Program-made: the position numbers and the translations under genes
NCBI GenBank assembly: GCA_021795795.1
Contig: JAJYPA010000018.1
Span: forward strand, 1-43,230
DNA length: 43,230 bases
DNA from: Pseudomonadota bacterium
GTDB lineage: Bacteria; Pseudomonadota; Gammaproteobacteria; Halothiobacillales; Halothiobacillaceae
Direction: 5' to 3'
Notes under the pieces: generated by a model
Told to the model about the DNA's origin: nothing
Seen by the model: the letters and a program-made list of their open reading frames with translations, nothing else
Databases searched by the model: none
Shown here: in pieces, positions 5,745-11,477 of the stretch
How positions within the stretch are numbered: the stretch's first letter is position 1
Layout: each line of letters opens with the position of its first letter

Positions 5745-6467
5745 ATGTCTGACCGGGATAAGGGGTATTATGGGGACTATGTCGAAAACTCGCATAGTAA
5801 CATCCAGTATCAGCTAGGGGCGCAAGACGCAAGGATGCAGAAGGAAGCGGAGGATCGCAACCGCATCAATGAGGCATATGGATATAGCGGATACGGTGGC
5901 GGCGGTACGCCAATGAGTCCCCAGGCAGCCAGATTTATTGCAAAAATCTTTTTCATCATTGTCTTCATAGGGTTGATAGCGTTTCTTGTGGCAATGACGA
6001 TGGCATCGGTGAATGAAAAAGAGCAGATGGATGCCGTTGCGGCCAAAAAGGCGGCGATCATTGCGGCGAAGGTTGCCCACCAGAAAAAGCTGGCGCTTAA
6101 TCGTGAGCCATTCCATTACCGGGGGTACACGCTGTATTCGGATGCCAGCCCAACAAGCCGGTACCTGGATTTTCACATCACCAACGCCGCCGGAGAAACG
6201 ATCTGGACGGAACCGTCAGGCATGAAAAATCGTTTTGTTTCCGAATCGCGCCCGATGGGTGATATCACCGGAACCTATGATCTGCATCCGGGACAGGTGC
6301 AATTTATCATTATGGCGGAAGGCCCCCATTATCGATATAGCGTTATGTATCGTGTCTGCATTGACCACCGTGGAAGGGTGTCCTGGCAGGGGCCTTATCA
6401 TGCGCCCTATAAGCCGGGAAAGGGCTATCACCCCTTGGCGCTGCCGCCGATGCCCATTTTCAAGTAG
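5745..6467 (+). CDS. Single-pass membrane protein inside the tRNA array, unknown
   Basis: A 240-residue protein. Residues 1-60 are polar and rich in Tyr, Gly and Asn. Residues about 65-87 form one membrane helix, followed by a charged Ala/Lys-rich helix (90-120). A globular C-terminal domain of beta character (YRGYTLYSDASP, FIIMAEGPHYRYSVMYRVC) follows. I recognise no family. The ribosome site is weak (AGGGA about eleven bases before ATG). It is the largest protein gene in the array and has the same orientation as the tRNAs. Confidence 0.7.
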   Translation: MSDRDKGYYGDYVENSHSNIQYQLGAQDARMQKEAEDRNRINEAYGYSGYGGGGTPMSPQAARFIAKIFFIIVFIGLIAFLVAMTMASVNEKEQMDAVAAKKAAIIAAKVAHQKKLALNREPFHYRGYTLYSDASPTSRYLDFHITNAAGETIWTEPSGMKNRFVSESRPMGDITGTYDLHPGQVQFIIMAEGPHYRYSVMYRVCIDHRGRVSWQGPYHAPYKPGKGYHPLALPPMPIFK

Positions 6468-6553
6468 CTGGAAGATGGTTTGAGTAGTAACGGCAAAGAC
6501 TCATGCAAGGGGCATGGGTCCATGCCGCAACCCTAAAAGGAACAGAAGACACC

Positions 6554-6871
6554 ATGTTACTACACGTCGATGCACCCCAGGTTCAGATGCGAATTGTCCA
6601 CATGAATCATCAGGAAACAGAAGCGTCCCTTCGAGGGCGGATTAGCAAACAGGGATCCGGCGGCGATGCCACCTATACGCTGCATATGCCTCGCAAGGTG
6701 AGGTTTGCGGGTACGGCCTGCCCTTATGCGTTTACGCAGAAGGGGTTGCAGATCCTGCAGTATACGGATGGTCCAAAGTACCACGCTACAAAAGGTGCGC
6801 ACATCTATATGACCCACCTGGTGTGTTCCATGTCCGGGCCGGCCATCGAGCGCATGTACAAAATTCAGTAA
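6554..6871 (+). CDS. Small protein within the tRNA array, unknown
   Basis: A 105-residue frame. I chose the ATG at 6554 because AAGGA lies about twelve bases upstream; an earlier in-frame ATG at 6503 has no ribosome site. The sequence is mostly beta-type (RIVHMNHQETEASLRGRI, AHIYMTHLVC) with two cysteines and no signal peptide. No family is recognised. It may form an operon with the membrane protein before it, about 85 bases away. Confidence 0.55.
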   Translation: MLLHVDAPQVQMRIVHMNHQETEASLRGRISKQGSGGDATYTLHMPRKVRFAGTACPYAFTQKGLQILQYTDGPKYHATKGAHIYMTHLVCSMSGPAIERMYKIQ

Positions 6872-6924
6872 ATCTGTTTTGTGGAGAATCATGGCCACGA
6901 TATTTGGGAGGCATAAAGCAACAC

Positions 6925-7000
6925 GCCGGTTTAGCTCAGATGGCAGAGCGCCTGCCCTGTAAGCAGGATGTCGTTGGTTCGAGGCCGACAACCGCCTCCA
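6925..7000 (+). tRNA. tRNA-Thr (TGT) with unusual C33
   Basis: The anticodon stem CCTGC/GCAGG is perfect and the loop reads CCTGTAA, giving TGT with C at position 33. The acceptor GCCGGTT/AACCGCC has one C-C mismatch at the second pair. CCA is encoded. The C33 and the acceptor mismatch make full activity doubtful. Confidence 0.85.
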
Positions 7001-7024
7001 ATTTCAACAGAAGAGGGTGTCAAA

Positions 7025-7306
7025 GTGAATAGCATCAAGGATATGGTCAAGGATGGCAAAAAAGTTGTTTTCATCCGCTTCAAAGAAGGCGAACTCTGGT
7101 ACCGGACAGAGTGTGGCTTTGAGTTCCCCGTTCCTGTTGAAGACACCGGAACCGCGACTTTCCTACCGGAAGACAAGGCGATGCTTTTTATGCGGTACAT
7201 CCGCAAACACATCGCTTTTCTGGATGCCGCGAAAACGGAGCACGATAAAATTGGGGCGGCGGTCGATATGGATGCGTTTTTTGCCGATGTGCGTGCCAGT
7301 AAATGA
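7025..7306 (+). CDS. Small acidic protein within the tRNA array, unknown
   Basis: A 93-residue frame starting at GTG (VNSIKDMVKDGKKV), with AGAGGG about seven bases upstream. A longer frame would run back into tRNA-Thr and is rejected. The sequence has a compact alpha/beta look (KVVFIRFKEGELWYRTECG, FPVPVEDTGTATFL) and ends in a helix. No known family. It begins 25 bases after tRNA-Thr(TGT), so it is probably on the same transcript. Confidence 0.6.
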   Translation: MNSIKDMVKDGKKVVFIRFKEGELWYRTECGFEFPVPVEDTGTATFLPEDKAMLFMRYIRKHIAFLDAAKTEHDKIGAAVDMDAFFADVRASK

Positions 7307-7358
7307 AACGCCGTATCTAGGGGTCTATTGCCGGCGGGGACCGTAAGAGGGGGTAACC

Positions 7359-7583
7359 ATGAAGAAGGAAACACTGGTCATTCGACCTGAGAAGCACAGG
7401 CGACGTATCGGCGTGATGCCGACCTATGCGCAACGGGACAGAACAAAGTACGCGCGAAAGACAAAGCATCGTGGTCATGATTACAACGCCGGAGAGCAAC
7501 AAGGAAAGCCTTTTGCTGGTTTCCCTTGTTGCTCTTTCAAAATGCGCCGGATTAGCTCAGAGGCCAGAGCAATCGCTTCGTAA
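7359..7583 (+). CDS. Small very basic protein running into tRNA-Thr
   Basis: An ATG preceded by GAGGGGGT opens a frame with a strongly basic N-terminal part (RPEKHRRRIG, RDRTKYARKTKHRGHD). The frame crosses the terminator-like hairpin at 7494 and ends inside tRNA-Thr(CGT), so the last 13 or so codons are tRNA sequence. Either the natural stop was lost when the tRNA was inserted or the 3' part is not used. A nucleic-acid-binding role would fit the charge but is a guess. Confidence 0.4.
   Translation: MKKETLVIRPEKHRRRIGVMPTYAQRDRTKYARKTKHRGHDYNAGEQQGKPFAGFPCCSFKMRRISSEARAIAS
7494..7540 (+). terminator. Terminator-like hairpin before tRNA-Thr (CGT)
   Basis: GAGCAACAAGGAAA pairs with TTTCCCTTGTTGCTC (one extra C) around a loop of about 12 bases. 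TTTC follows. It is a long, stable stem with a weak T tail, placed just ahead of the tRNA gene. Confidence 0.45.
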
Positions 7584-7621
7584 GCGATAGGCCCTCGGTT
7601 CGACTCCGAGATCCGGCACCA
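7546..7621 (+). tRNA. tRNA-Thr (CGT)
   Basis: The acceptor GCCGGAT/ATCCGGC, the loop TTCGTAA on ATCGC/GCGAT, the T arm CTCGG/CCGAG, the A discriminator and encoded CCA are all good. Length 76. Confidence 0.94.
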
Positions 7622-7645
7622 ATTCATCATTATCAGGAGAAAATC

Positions 7646-7942
7646 ATGCAGCCTTGTGATACATGCCATGCCTGTTCATTCCCCGACAAGGTGGCCCAGG
7701 CCCGCGCCACCATTCCCGCCCAATGGGTAGCGGAACTCACGGAGGAGGAGGCGCCGGACCATATCTGGCTGACTGCCGGAAACCTGTACGCCGATATGGT
7801 CGCCCACGGTCAGGAGGCCCCGGAAAGTTTTCTGCAGATGTTGTCCGGCGGCGAGATCACCGACGAGGATCGCGCCTGCGCCCTCAACCAAACACGCACG
7901 GTTAGCCAAGCGGCCCAAGCGGCGGTCTGCAAAACCGCATAG
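7646..7942 (+). CDS. Small protein whose 3' end overlaps tRNA-Cys
   Basis: A 98-residue frame with a good ribosome site (AGGAGA, six bases before ATG). The N-terminus has a CDTCHAC cluster, followed by acidic helices. The frame continues into tRNA-Cys(GCA), which supplies the last 15 codons and the stop (TAG in the 3' anticodon stem). The same DNA therefore specifies a protein tail and a tRNA. The family is unknown. Confidence 0.55.
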   Translation: MQPCDTCHACSFPDKVAQARATIPAQWVAELTEEEAPDHIWLTAGNLYADMVAHGQEAPESFLQMLSGGEITDEDRACALNQTRTVSQAAQAAVCKTA

Positions 7943-7970
7943 ACCGGTTCGACTCCGGTATCGTGCTCCA
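7896..7970 (+). tRNA. tRNA-Cys (GCA)
   Basis: The acceptor GCACGGT/ATCGTGC, the loop CTGCAAA on GCGGT/ACCGC, the T arm with TTCGACT, the T discriminator and CCA fit tRNA-Cys. Its 5' part overlaps the reading frame that ends at 7942. Confidence 0.93.
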
Positions 7971-7980
7971 TTTTACTAAC

Positions 7981-8055
7981 GGACCTGTAGCTCAGAGGCA
8001 GAGCGGACGGCTCATAACTGTCGGGTCGGGATTTCAAAATTCCCCAGGTCCACCA
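7981..8055 (+). tRNA. tRNA with CAT anticodon, second copy
   Basis: The acceptor GGACCTG/CAGGTCC is perfect. The loop CTCATAA lies on GACGG/CTGTC. The T stem has a T-T mismatch and the T loop reads TTCAAAA. The A discriminator and CCA are encoded. It could be elongator Met, or Ile if the C is lysidinylated. Confidence 0.88.
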
Positions 8056-8071
8056 TATCAAAGGAACGGTC

Positions 8072-8155
8072 ATGGAAACCATCGATATAGGTTATCAGGA
8101 GCTTCGCCAGGATGAGGCGGACGGAAAGCGTATCGAGAAACCGCATTTTGGCTAA
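8072..8155 (+). CDS. Very short frame (27 residues) at the head of a tandem repeat
   Basis: The ATG follows AAGGA at a spacing of about eight bases and codes for METIDIGYQELRQDE and a basic tail. It lies 17 bases after a tRNA gene. The same DNA recurs about 240 bases downstream without a start codon, so only this copy could be translated. It may be a remnant or a translational leader for the membrane protein that follows. Confidence 0.35.
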   Translation: METIDIGYQELRQDEADGKRIEKPHFG

Positions 8156-8562
8156 GAAGATTGTTCCGCAAAGGATAACGTAGAAGGGGAAAAGCAAATG
8201 CAGAGCATTCGCAATAAAATCACTCATGCCATGTACGGGAAGCCTGGTCTAAAGCCATCGCAGGCGCTTTTGATCATAGCTTTTTTCTTCGCATTTGTAA
8301 CGTGCATATTTCTTACGGTCAGGCTTCACTAAGCAGGAACTTCGCCAGGATGGGGCAGACGGCAAGTGTATCATGAAACCGTATTTAGCTAGGGAGATCA
8401 TTCCATGAAGGATGGCGTAGAAGGGGAAAAGCAAATGCAGAGCATTCGCAATAAAATTGCTCGTATCATAGAAAGTGAAAAGGAAAAGACTGCTCTAACC
8501 CCAATGCAGGCGCTTTGGGTCGTACTTTTTTTCTTGGTATTTATGATGTGCATATTTTTCAC
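8101..8562 (+). repeat. Imperfect tandem duplication (two units of about 220 bases)
   Basis: The segment 8101-8317 recurs at 8339-8562. Strings such as CTTCGCCAGGATG, GTAGAAGGGGAAAAGCAAATG and CAGAGCATTCGCAATAAAAT are shared in order. Each unit carries one small membrane protein gene. The units have diverged by substitutions and an insertion in the linker. Confidence 0.8.
8198..8332 (+). CDS. Small single-helix membrane protein, repeat copy 1
   Basis: A 44-residue protein: MQSIRNKITHAM, then a membrane helix at about residues 22-41 and a short basic end. AGGGG lies about eight bases before the ATG. The first eight residues and the start of the helix (QALxxxxFF) recur in the next gene, so the two are tandem paralogues. 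Function unknown; a small membrane regulator or toxin is conceivable but unproven. Confidence 0.6.
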   Translation: MQSIRNKITHAMYGKPGLKPSQALLIIAFFFAFVTCIFLTVRLH

Positions 8563-8650
8563 GCTTCCATCCACCAAGACAACAAGTCACCACGCGCGTC
8601 AACACGGAAGTGATCATAAAGCGTGCGCAACTCAAAAACCATTTGATTAA
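8405..8650 (+). CDS. Small single-helix membrane protein, repeat copy 2
   Basis: An 81-residue paralogue of the gene before it. The start at 8405 has GGGAG upstream; an internal ATG at 8435 corresponds exactly to the start of copy 1 and keeps the AGGGG site, so two starts are possible. MQSIRNKI is identical to copy 1, a charged linker is longer, the membrane helix spans about residues 35-54, and a His-rich polar tail (HHARQHGSDHK) is unique to this copy. Confidence 0.6.
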   Translation: MKDGVEGEKQMQSIRNKIARIIESEKEKTALTPMQALWVVLFFLVFMMCIFFTLPSTKTTSHHARQHGSDHKACATQKPFD

Positions 8651-8660
8651 GGAGGCCATC

Positions 8661-8690
8661 ATGAAGGATATGCACACCATTTTCCATTAG
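8661..8690 (+). other. Nine-codon frame with strong ribosome site
   Basis: GGAGG stands six bases before an ATG that codes for MKDMHTIFH and a stop. The gene at 8716 starts 25 bases later with its own GGAGG. It could be a leader peptide, or the stump of a third repeat unit, since copy 2 begins with the same ATGAAGGAT. Confidence 0.3.
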
Positions 8691-8715
8691 GTTCTTCAAC
8701 CTGATGGAGGCAGCA

Positions 8716-9339
8716 ATGAGCAAACAATCAACACCAGTCCCCAGACCGGCCCCGTGCTGGTTCTTCCGGGATCGTGCCGGACGCCGTTCCGGCCCTTACA
8801 CCGATGCAAAAGAGATCCGCGACACCCTGAAAAACCATCGTGTCGGCCGCATTTTTGAGCCGGCCGTGGAATGCGTCTGCTGTGTCACTCGTCCGGCCAC
8901 CGAATTCGTCATGGAAGACGCTGAGTATCGTCCGGTTTGTCCTGCCGACTGGCTGGACGCGGAGAATGCGAAGCGTCTGGCGGAATTGGCCGCCAAATGC
9001 CGTCGGCGGTACGGCAATCATGTCTACCGGCAGGGACCGGTGGCCGGCATCCACAAGCCCCGCCAGTGGAAGATGTGGAAGACGCCGGACTTTGGCCGCA
9101 AGGTGCGCGACACCGGGCACGGTTATGAGGAGGATGGCGAACCACCGATCCGCGTGAAGCTGCGCGTGCGGTGCTACGCCTGGGATGATTTTACTTCGTG
9201 CCGTGCGCGGAGAAGCTGGAAACATTACCGCGATCACCAGTGGCGGGACGACCGAACCCTGGGGGCCGACGAACGCTATGTGGCGGTCGCGGACGACGCA
9301 ACCGTTTTGGCGGTTATGGCGGCCGCCATAGCGCATTGA
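8716..9339 (+). CDS. Basic Cys-containing protein within the tRNA array, unknown
   Basis: A 207-residue protein starting at the ATG that follows GGAGG; an ATG four codons earlier has no such spacing. The start CWFFRDRAGRRSGPY resembles short GYF-2 or DUF-type modules. A CVCC pair near residue 53 and a later VCPADW suggest one metal site. The middle is rich in Arg and Trp (RQWKMWKTPDFGRK). Nucleic-acid binding is possible, but no family is confidently recognised. The frame ends 26 bases before the next tRNA. Confidence 0.7.
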   Translation: MSKQSTPVPRPAPCWFFRDRAGRRSGPYTDAKEIRDTLKNHRVGRIFEPAVECVCCVTRPATEFVMEDAEYRPVCPADWLDAENAKRLAELAAKCRRRYGNHVYRQGPVAGIHKPRQWKMWKTPDFGRKVRDTGHGYEEDGEPPIRVKLRVRCYAWDDFTSCRARRSWKHYRDHQWRDDRTLGADERYVAVADDATVLAVMAAAIAH

Positions 9340-9365
9340 GGTCGCAAATTGCGGTCTCAAAACCA

Positions 9366-9440
9366 GGACAATTAGCTCAGTTGCAGAGCGGCGGATTCAT
9401 AAGCCGCAGGTCGCCGGTTCAACCCCGGCATTGTCCACCA
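9366..9440 (+). tRNA. tRNA with CAT anticodon, third copy
   Basis: The acceptor GGACAAT/ATTGTCC is perfect. The loop TTCATAA lies on GCGGA/GCCGC with an A-G mismatch next to the loop. The T arm GCCGG/CCGGC and encoded CCA are present. Which of the three CAT genes serve Met, fMet or Ile cannot be decided by eye. Confidence 0.88.
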
Positions 9441-9554
9441 TTTTGTTGGCTTCAACGTCAACACCAAAAGGTTTGTGGAGCGTAAAAAGCAAAACAGGCG
9501 CTACAAGCCGACTTGTCGCGCACACAGGCTCCACAAAGTTTTCAGGTTACATCC

Positions 9555-9630
9555 GCAGGTTTAGCTCAGTTGGTAGAGCGTCGGCTTTACACGCCGAATG
9601 TCGGCGGTTCGACCCCGTCAACCTGCACCA
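9555..9630 (+). tRNA. tRNA-Val (TAC)
   Basis: The acceptor GCAGGTT/AACCTGC, the loop TTTACAC on TCGGC/GCCGA, the A discriminator and encoded CCA are good. Length 76. Confidence 0.94.
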
Positions 9631-9635
9631 AACAT

Positions 9636-9711
9636 GCATCCCTAGCTCAGTGGGTAGAGCATACGACCGATAATCGTAAGGCCGATGGTTCGAGTCCATC
9701 GGGATGCACCA
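9636..9711 (+). tRNA. tRNA-Ile (GAT) with unusual C33
   Basis: The acceptor GCATCCC/GGGATGC and anticodon stem TACGA/TCGTA are perfect. The loop reads CCGATAA, so the anticodon is GAT and position 33 is C instead of T. The T arm GATGG/CCATC, A discriminator and CCA are normal. Confidence 0.9.
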
Positions 9712-9733
9712 TTTTCACGTTCACGGAGGCGCC

Positions 9734-9982
9734 ATGAGCATTCAAGCGAAAAGCGAAATTGCACAGAGGTTGATGGACAAGCTAAAGCAGGTTGGGTTCC
9801 CGTTTGAGGCAAGGCACTTTGATGGCACCCTGTGCATCGGGCTTTCCGTGCAGGATTTCGCGCAGGCTTTCCATTTGGGCACCCTGTTAGGATTGGAATT
9901 CGGCACCGTTGCCCACGATAAAATTGGATCCCAGCGCATCCTGATCTTTCAGGACGCGCTGGTGGAACTGGTTGCCGACTGA
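9734..9982 (+). CDS. Small protein within the tRNA array, unknown
   Basis: An 82-residue frame with GGAGG six bases before the ATG. It has an alpha-beta pattern: helix (KSEIAQRLMDKLKQVG), strand (GTLCIGLSV), helix (QDFAQAFHLGTLLG), strand (RILIFQDALVELV). No family is recognised. It starts 22 bases after tRNA-Ile and should be co-transcribed with the array. Confidence 0.6.
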   Translation: MSIQAKSEIAQRLMDKLKQVGFPFEARHFDGTLCIGLSVQDFAQAFHLGTLLGLEFGTVAHDKIGSQRILIFQDALVELVAD

Positions 9983-10039
9983 TCTGTTACCACATTTGCA
10001 GAAATATAGCTTATCGCGCTTTTTGTTTCACTCACCAAC

Positions 10040-10115
10040 GCCCGCATAGCTCAGTGGACAGAGCGCCCGCCTACGAAGCGGGAGGCCGCAGGTTCGACCC
10101 CTGCTGTGGGCACCA
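10040..10115 (+). tRNA. tRNA-Arg (ACG)
   Basis: The acceptor GCCCGCA/TGTGGGC, the loop CTACGAA on CCCGC/GCGGG, the A discriminator and encoded CCA are good. A34 would be read as inosine after TadA editing. Confidence 0.94.
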
Positions 10116-10116
10116 T

Positions 10117-10191
10117 GCTTCCATCGGCTATCGGTCAGGCCGCTTGGTTCTCAGCCAGGAAAGGCGGGTTCGACTCCCGCTGGAAGTACCA
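10117..10191 (+). tRNA. tRNA-Glu (CTC)
   Basis: The acceptor GCTTCCA/TGGAAGT (G-U first pair), the loop TTCTCAG on CTTGG/CCAGG, the T arm GCGGG/CCCGC and CCA are present. One base separates it from tRNA-Arg. Confidence 0.9.
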
Positions 10192-10204
10192 TTTTTTCTT
10201 CATC

Positions 10205-10281
10205 GCTCCCATCCAGCTAGCGGTCTAGGCGACTGGCCTTTCAAGCCGGGGACACGGGTTCGAATCCCGTTAGGAGCGCCA
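10205..10281 (+). tRNA. tRNA-Glu (TTC)
   Basis: The acceptor GCTCCCA/TAGGAGC has one C-A mismatch. The loop CTTTCAA lies on CTGGC/GCCGG. The T arm ACGGG/CCCGT, G discriminator and CCA are present. Length 77. Confidence 0.9.
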
Positions 10282-10296
10282 TTTTTAGTATCCACT

Positions 10297-10385
10297 GCCC
10301 CTATGGTGGAATAGGCAGACACGCCGGTCTCAGAAGCCGGAGCCGTCAACATGGCATGCAGGTTCAAGTCCCGCTAGGGGCACCA
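10297..10385 (+). tRNA. tRNA-Leu (CAG)
   Basis: Class II, 89 bases. The acceptor GCCCCTA/TAGGGGC is perfect. The loop CTCAGAA lies on CCGGT/GCCGG. The long variable arm, A discriminator and CCA are present. Confidence 0.93.
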
Positions 10386-10392
10386 TTATTAT

Positions 10393-10466
10393 TGGGAAGT
10401 CGTCTAGTGGTAGGACGCCTGGCTCTGACCCAGGCAACCGGGGTTCGAGGCCCTGCTTCCCAGCCA
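10393..10466 (+). tRNA. tRNA-Gln (CTG)
   Basis: The acceptor TGGGAAG/CTTCCCA is typical for Gln. The loop CTCTGAC lies on CCTGG/CCAGG. The G discriminator and CCA are encoded. No TTG isoacceptor is seen in the window, so CAA codons would not be covered by this array. Confidence 0.93.
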
Positions 10467-10479
10467 AATCTGCAACATG

Positions 10480-10555
10480 GGGTGTGTAGCTCAACTGGTA
10501 GAGCACTAGACTTTTAATCTAGGGGTCGCGGGTTCGATCCCCGCCGCACCCACCA
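10480..10555 (+). tRNA. tRNA-Lys (TTT)
   Basis: The acceptor GGGTGTG/CGCACCC, the loop CTTTTAA on CTAGA/TCTAG, the A discriminator and encoded CCA are good. Confidence 0.94.
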
Positions 10556-10562
10556 TTTTTTT

Positions 10563-10600
10563 CGCCAAGTAAACGGAATTCAATTTTCCTTTACTTGGCG
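10563..10600. repeat. Long perfect inverted repeat in the array
   Basis: CGCCAAGTAAA (10563-10573) is exactly repeated in inverse at 10590-10600, and inner GGAA/TTCC extends the stem past one bulged C. Seven T residues precede it and no T run follows, so it is not a normal terminator on either strand. It separates two tRNA clusters. Role unknown: protein site, processing signal or remnant of a mobile element end. Confidence 0.6.
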
Positions 10601-10704
10601 CCGCTCTTGTTAAAGGTTTCATACATAAGGTTTTGTTCCCGCATAAAAATACAGAATTTTCTATAGACGTCAGGCAGATGTGTATAGAAAACAGCGTTTA
10701 TCAT

Positions 10705-10789
10705 GCCCTGCTGGTGGAATTGGCAGACACGCCGGACTCAAAATCCGGAGCCTTCGGGCATGCGGGTTCAACTCCCGCGCAGGGTACCA
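10705..10789 (+). tRNA. tRNA-Leu (CAA)
   Basis: Class II, 85 bases. The acceptor GCCCTGC/GCAGGGT, the loop CTCAAAA on CCGGA/TCCGG, the T arm GCGGG/CCCGC and CCA are present. Confidence 0.93.
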
Positions 10790-10790
10790 C

Positions 10791-10866
10791 GCAGCGATAG
10801 CTCAGTTGGTAGAGCGCCTGGTTGAAGGCCAGGGCGTCGCCGGTTCAACTCCGGCTCGCTGCACCA
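10791..10866 (+). tRNA. tRNA-Phe (GAA)
   Basis: The acceptor GCAGCGA/TCGCTGC is perfect. The loop TTGAAGG lies on CCTGG/CCAGG. The T arm GCCGG/CCGGC, A discriminator and CCA are present. One base separates it from tRNA-Leu(CAA). Confidence 0.93.
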
Positions 10867-10880
10867 TTTTGTTGTACATC

Positions 10881-10965
10881 GCCCGCATGGCGGAATTGGT
10901 AGACGCGGAGGATTTAAGTCCCTTTGCGAAAGCACTTGCCGGTTCGAGTCCGGCTGCGGGTACCA
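10881..10965 (+). tRNA. tRNA-Leu (TAA)
   Basis: Class II, 85 bases. The acceptor is GCCCGCA/TGCGGGT. The loop TTTAAGT lies on GAGGA/CCCTT with an A-C mismatch at the loop. The T arm GCCGG/CCGGC and CCA are present. The following 250 bases are AT-rich and hold no convincing gene. Confidence 0.9.
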
Positions 10966-11219
10966 TTTTGTTGCGTCTTCGATAGGCATGAAATAAGAAT
11001 ATTAATTAAAAACAGTACATTATCAATCATTGCTCATCGGATATCGGTTTGCGATGAAATGATCACCACACAGATCGGAGGACAGCGTGCCGCTAGGCTG
11101 GTCGATCTGCTGGTATCGTTTGTAGCCGGTGGCGATCAAAAAATAGTCAAACAAATTATAAATACAAAACAATATGTTACATAAAATAACCCCATCACGA
11201 CAGTTGACGATCAAATAAC

Positions 11220-11295
11220 GCCCCTGTAGCTCAGTGGACAGAGCACCTGGTTTCGGCCCAGGGTGCCGGGAGTTCAAATCTCTCCAGGGGCACCA
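11220..11295 (+). tRNA. tRNA-Arg (TCG)
   Basis: The acceptor GCCCCTG/CAGGGGC is perfect. The loop TTTCGGC lies on CCTGG/CCAGG. The A discriminator and CCA are encoded. A possible -35 box TTGACG lies about 20 bases upstream. Confidence 0.93.
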
Positions 11296-11300
11296 ACGAA

Positions 11301-11376
11301 GCGGCCGTAGTTCAGCGGACAGAACATCGGTCTTCTACACCGAGTGGCGGAGGTTCGAATCCTTCCGGTTGCGCCA
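11301..11376 (+). tRNA. tRNA-Arg (TCT)
   Basis: The acceptor GCGGCCG/CGGTTGC has two G-U pairs. The loop CTTCTAC lies on TCGGT/ACCGA. The D arm starts GTTCAG instead of GCTCAG. The G discriminator and CCA are present. Confidence 0.92.
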
Positions 11377-11377
11377 C

Positions 11378-11453
11378 GCCCTGGTAACTCAGGGGATAGA
11401 GTCCCCGTTTCCTAAACAGGCGGTCGCCGGTTCAAATCCGGCCCAGGGTGCCA
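11378..11453 (+). tRNA. tRNA-Arg (CCT), last gene of the array
   Basis: The acceptor GCCCTGG/CCAGGGT begins with a G-U pair. The loop TTCCTAA lies on CCCGT/ACAGG with one C-A mismatch. The T arm GCCGG/CCGGC, G discriminator and CCA are present. Confidence 0.9.
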
Positions 11454-11477
11454 ATTTTCACTAGAGGAGAGTTTATT

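Noticed and set aside
10556..10600. Hairpin as intrinsic terminator
   Set aside because: T residues lie before, not after, the stem on the + strand, and A residues follow on the - strand.
11059..11184. 41-codon + strand frame in the AT-rich gap before tRNA-Arg (TCG)
   Set aside because: No ribosome site and no conserved-looking sequence. It could be a remnant but is not supported.
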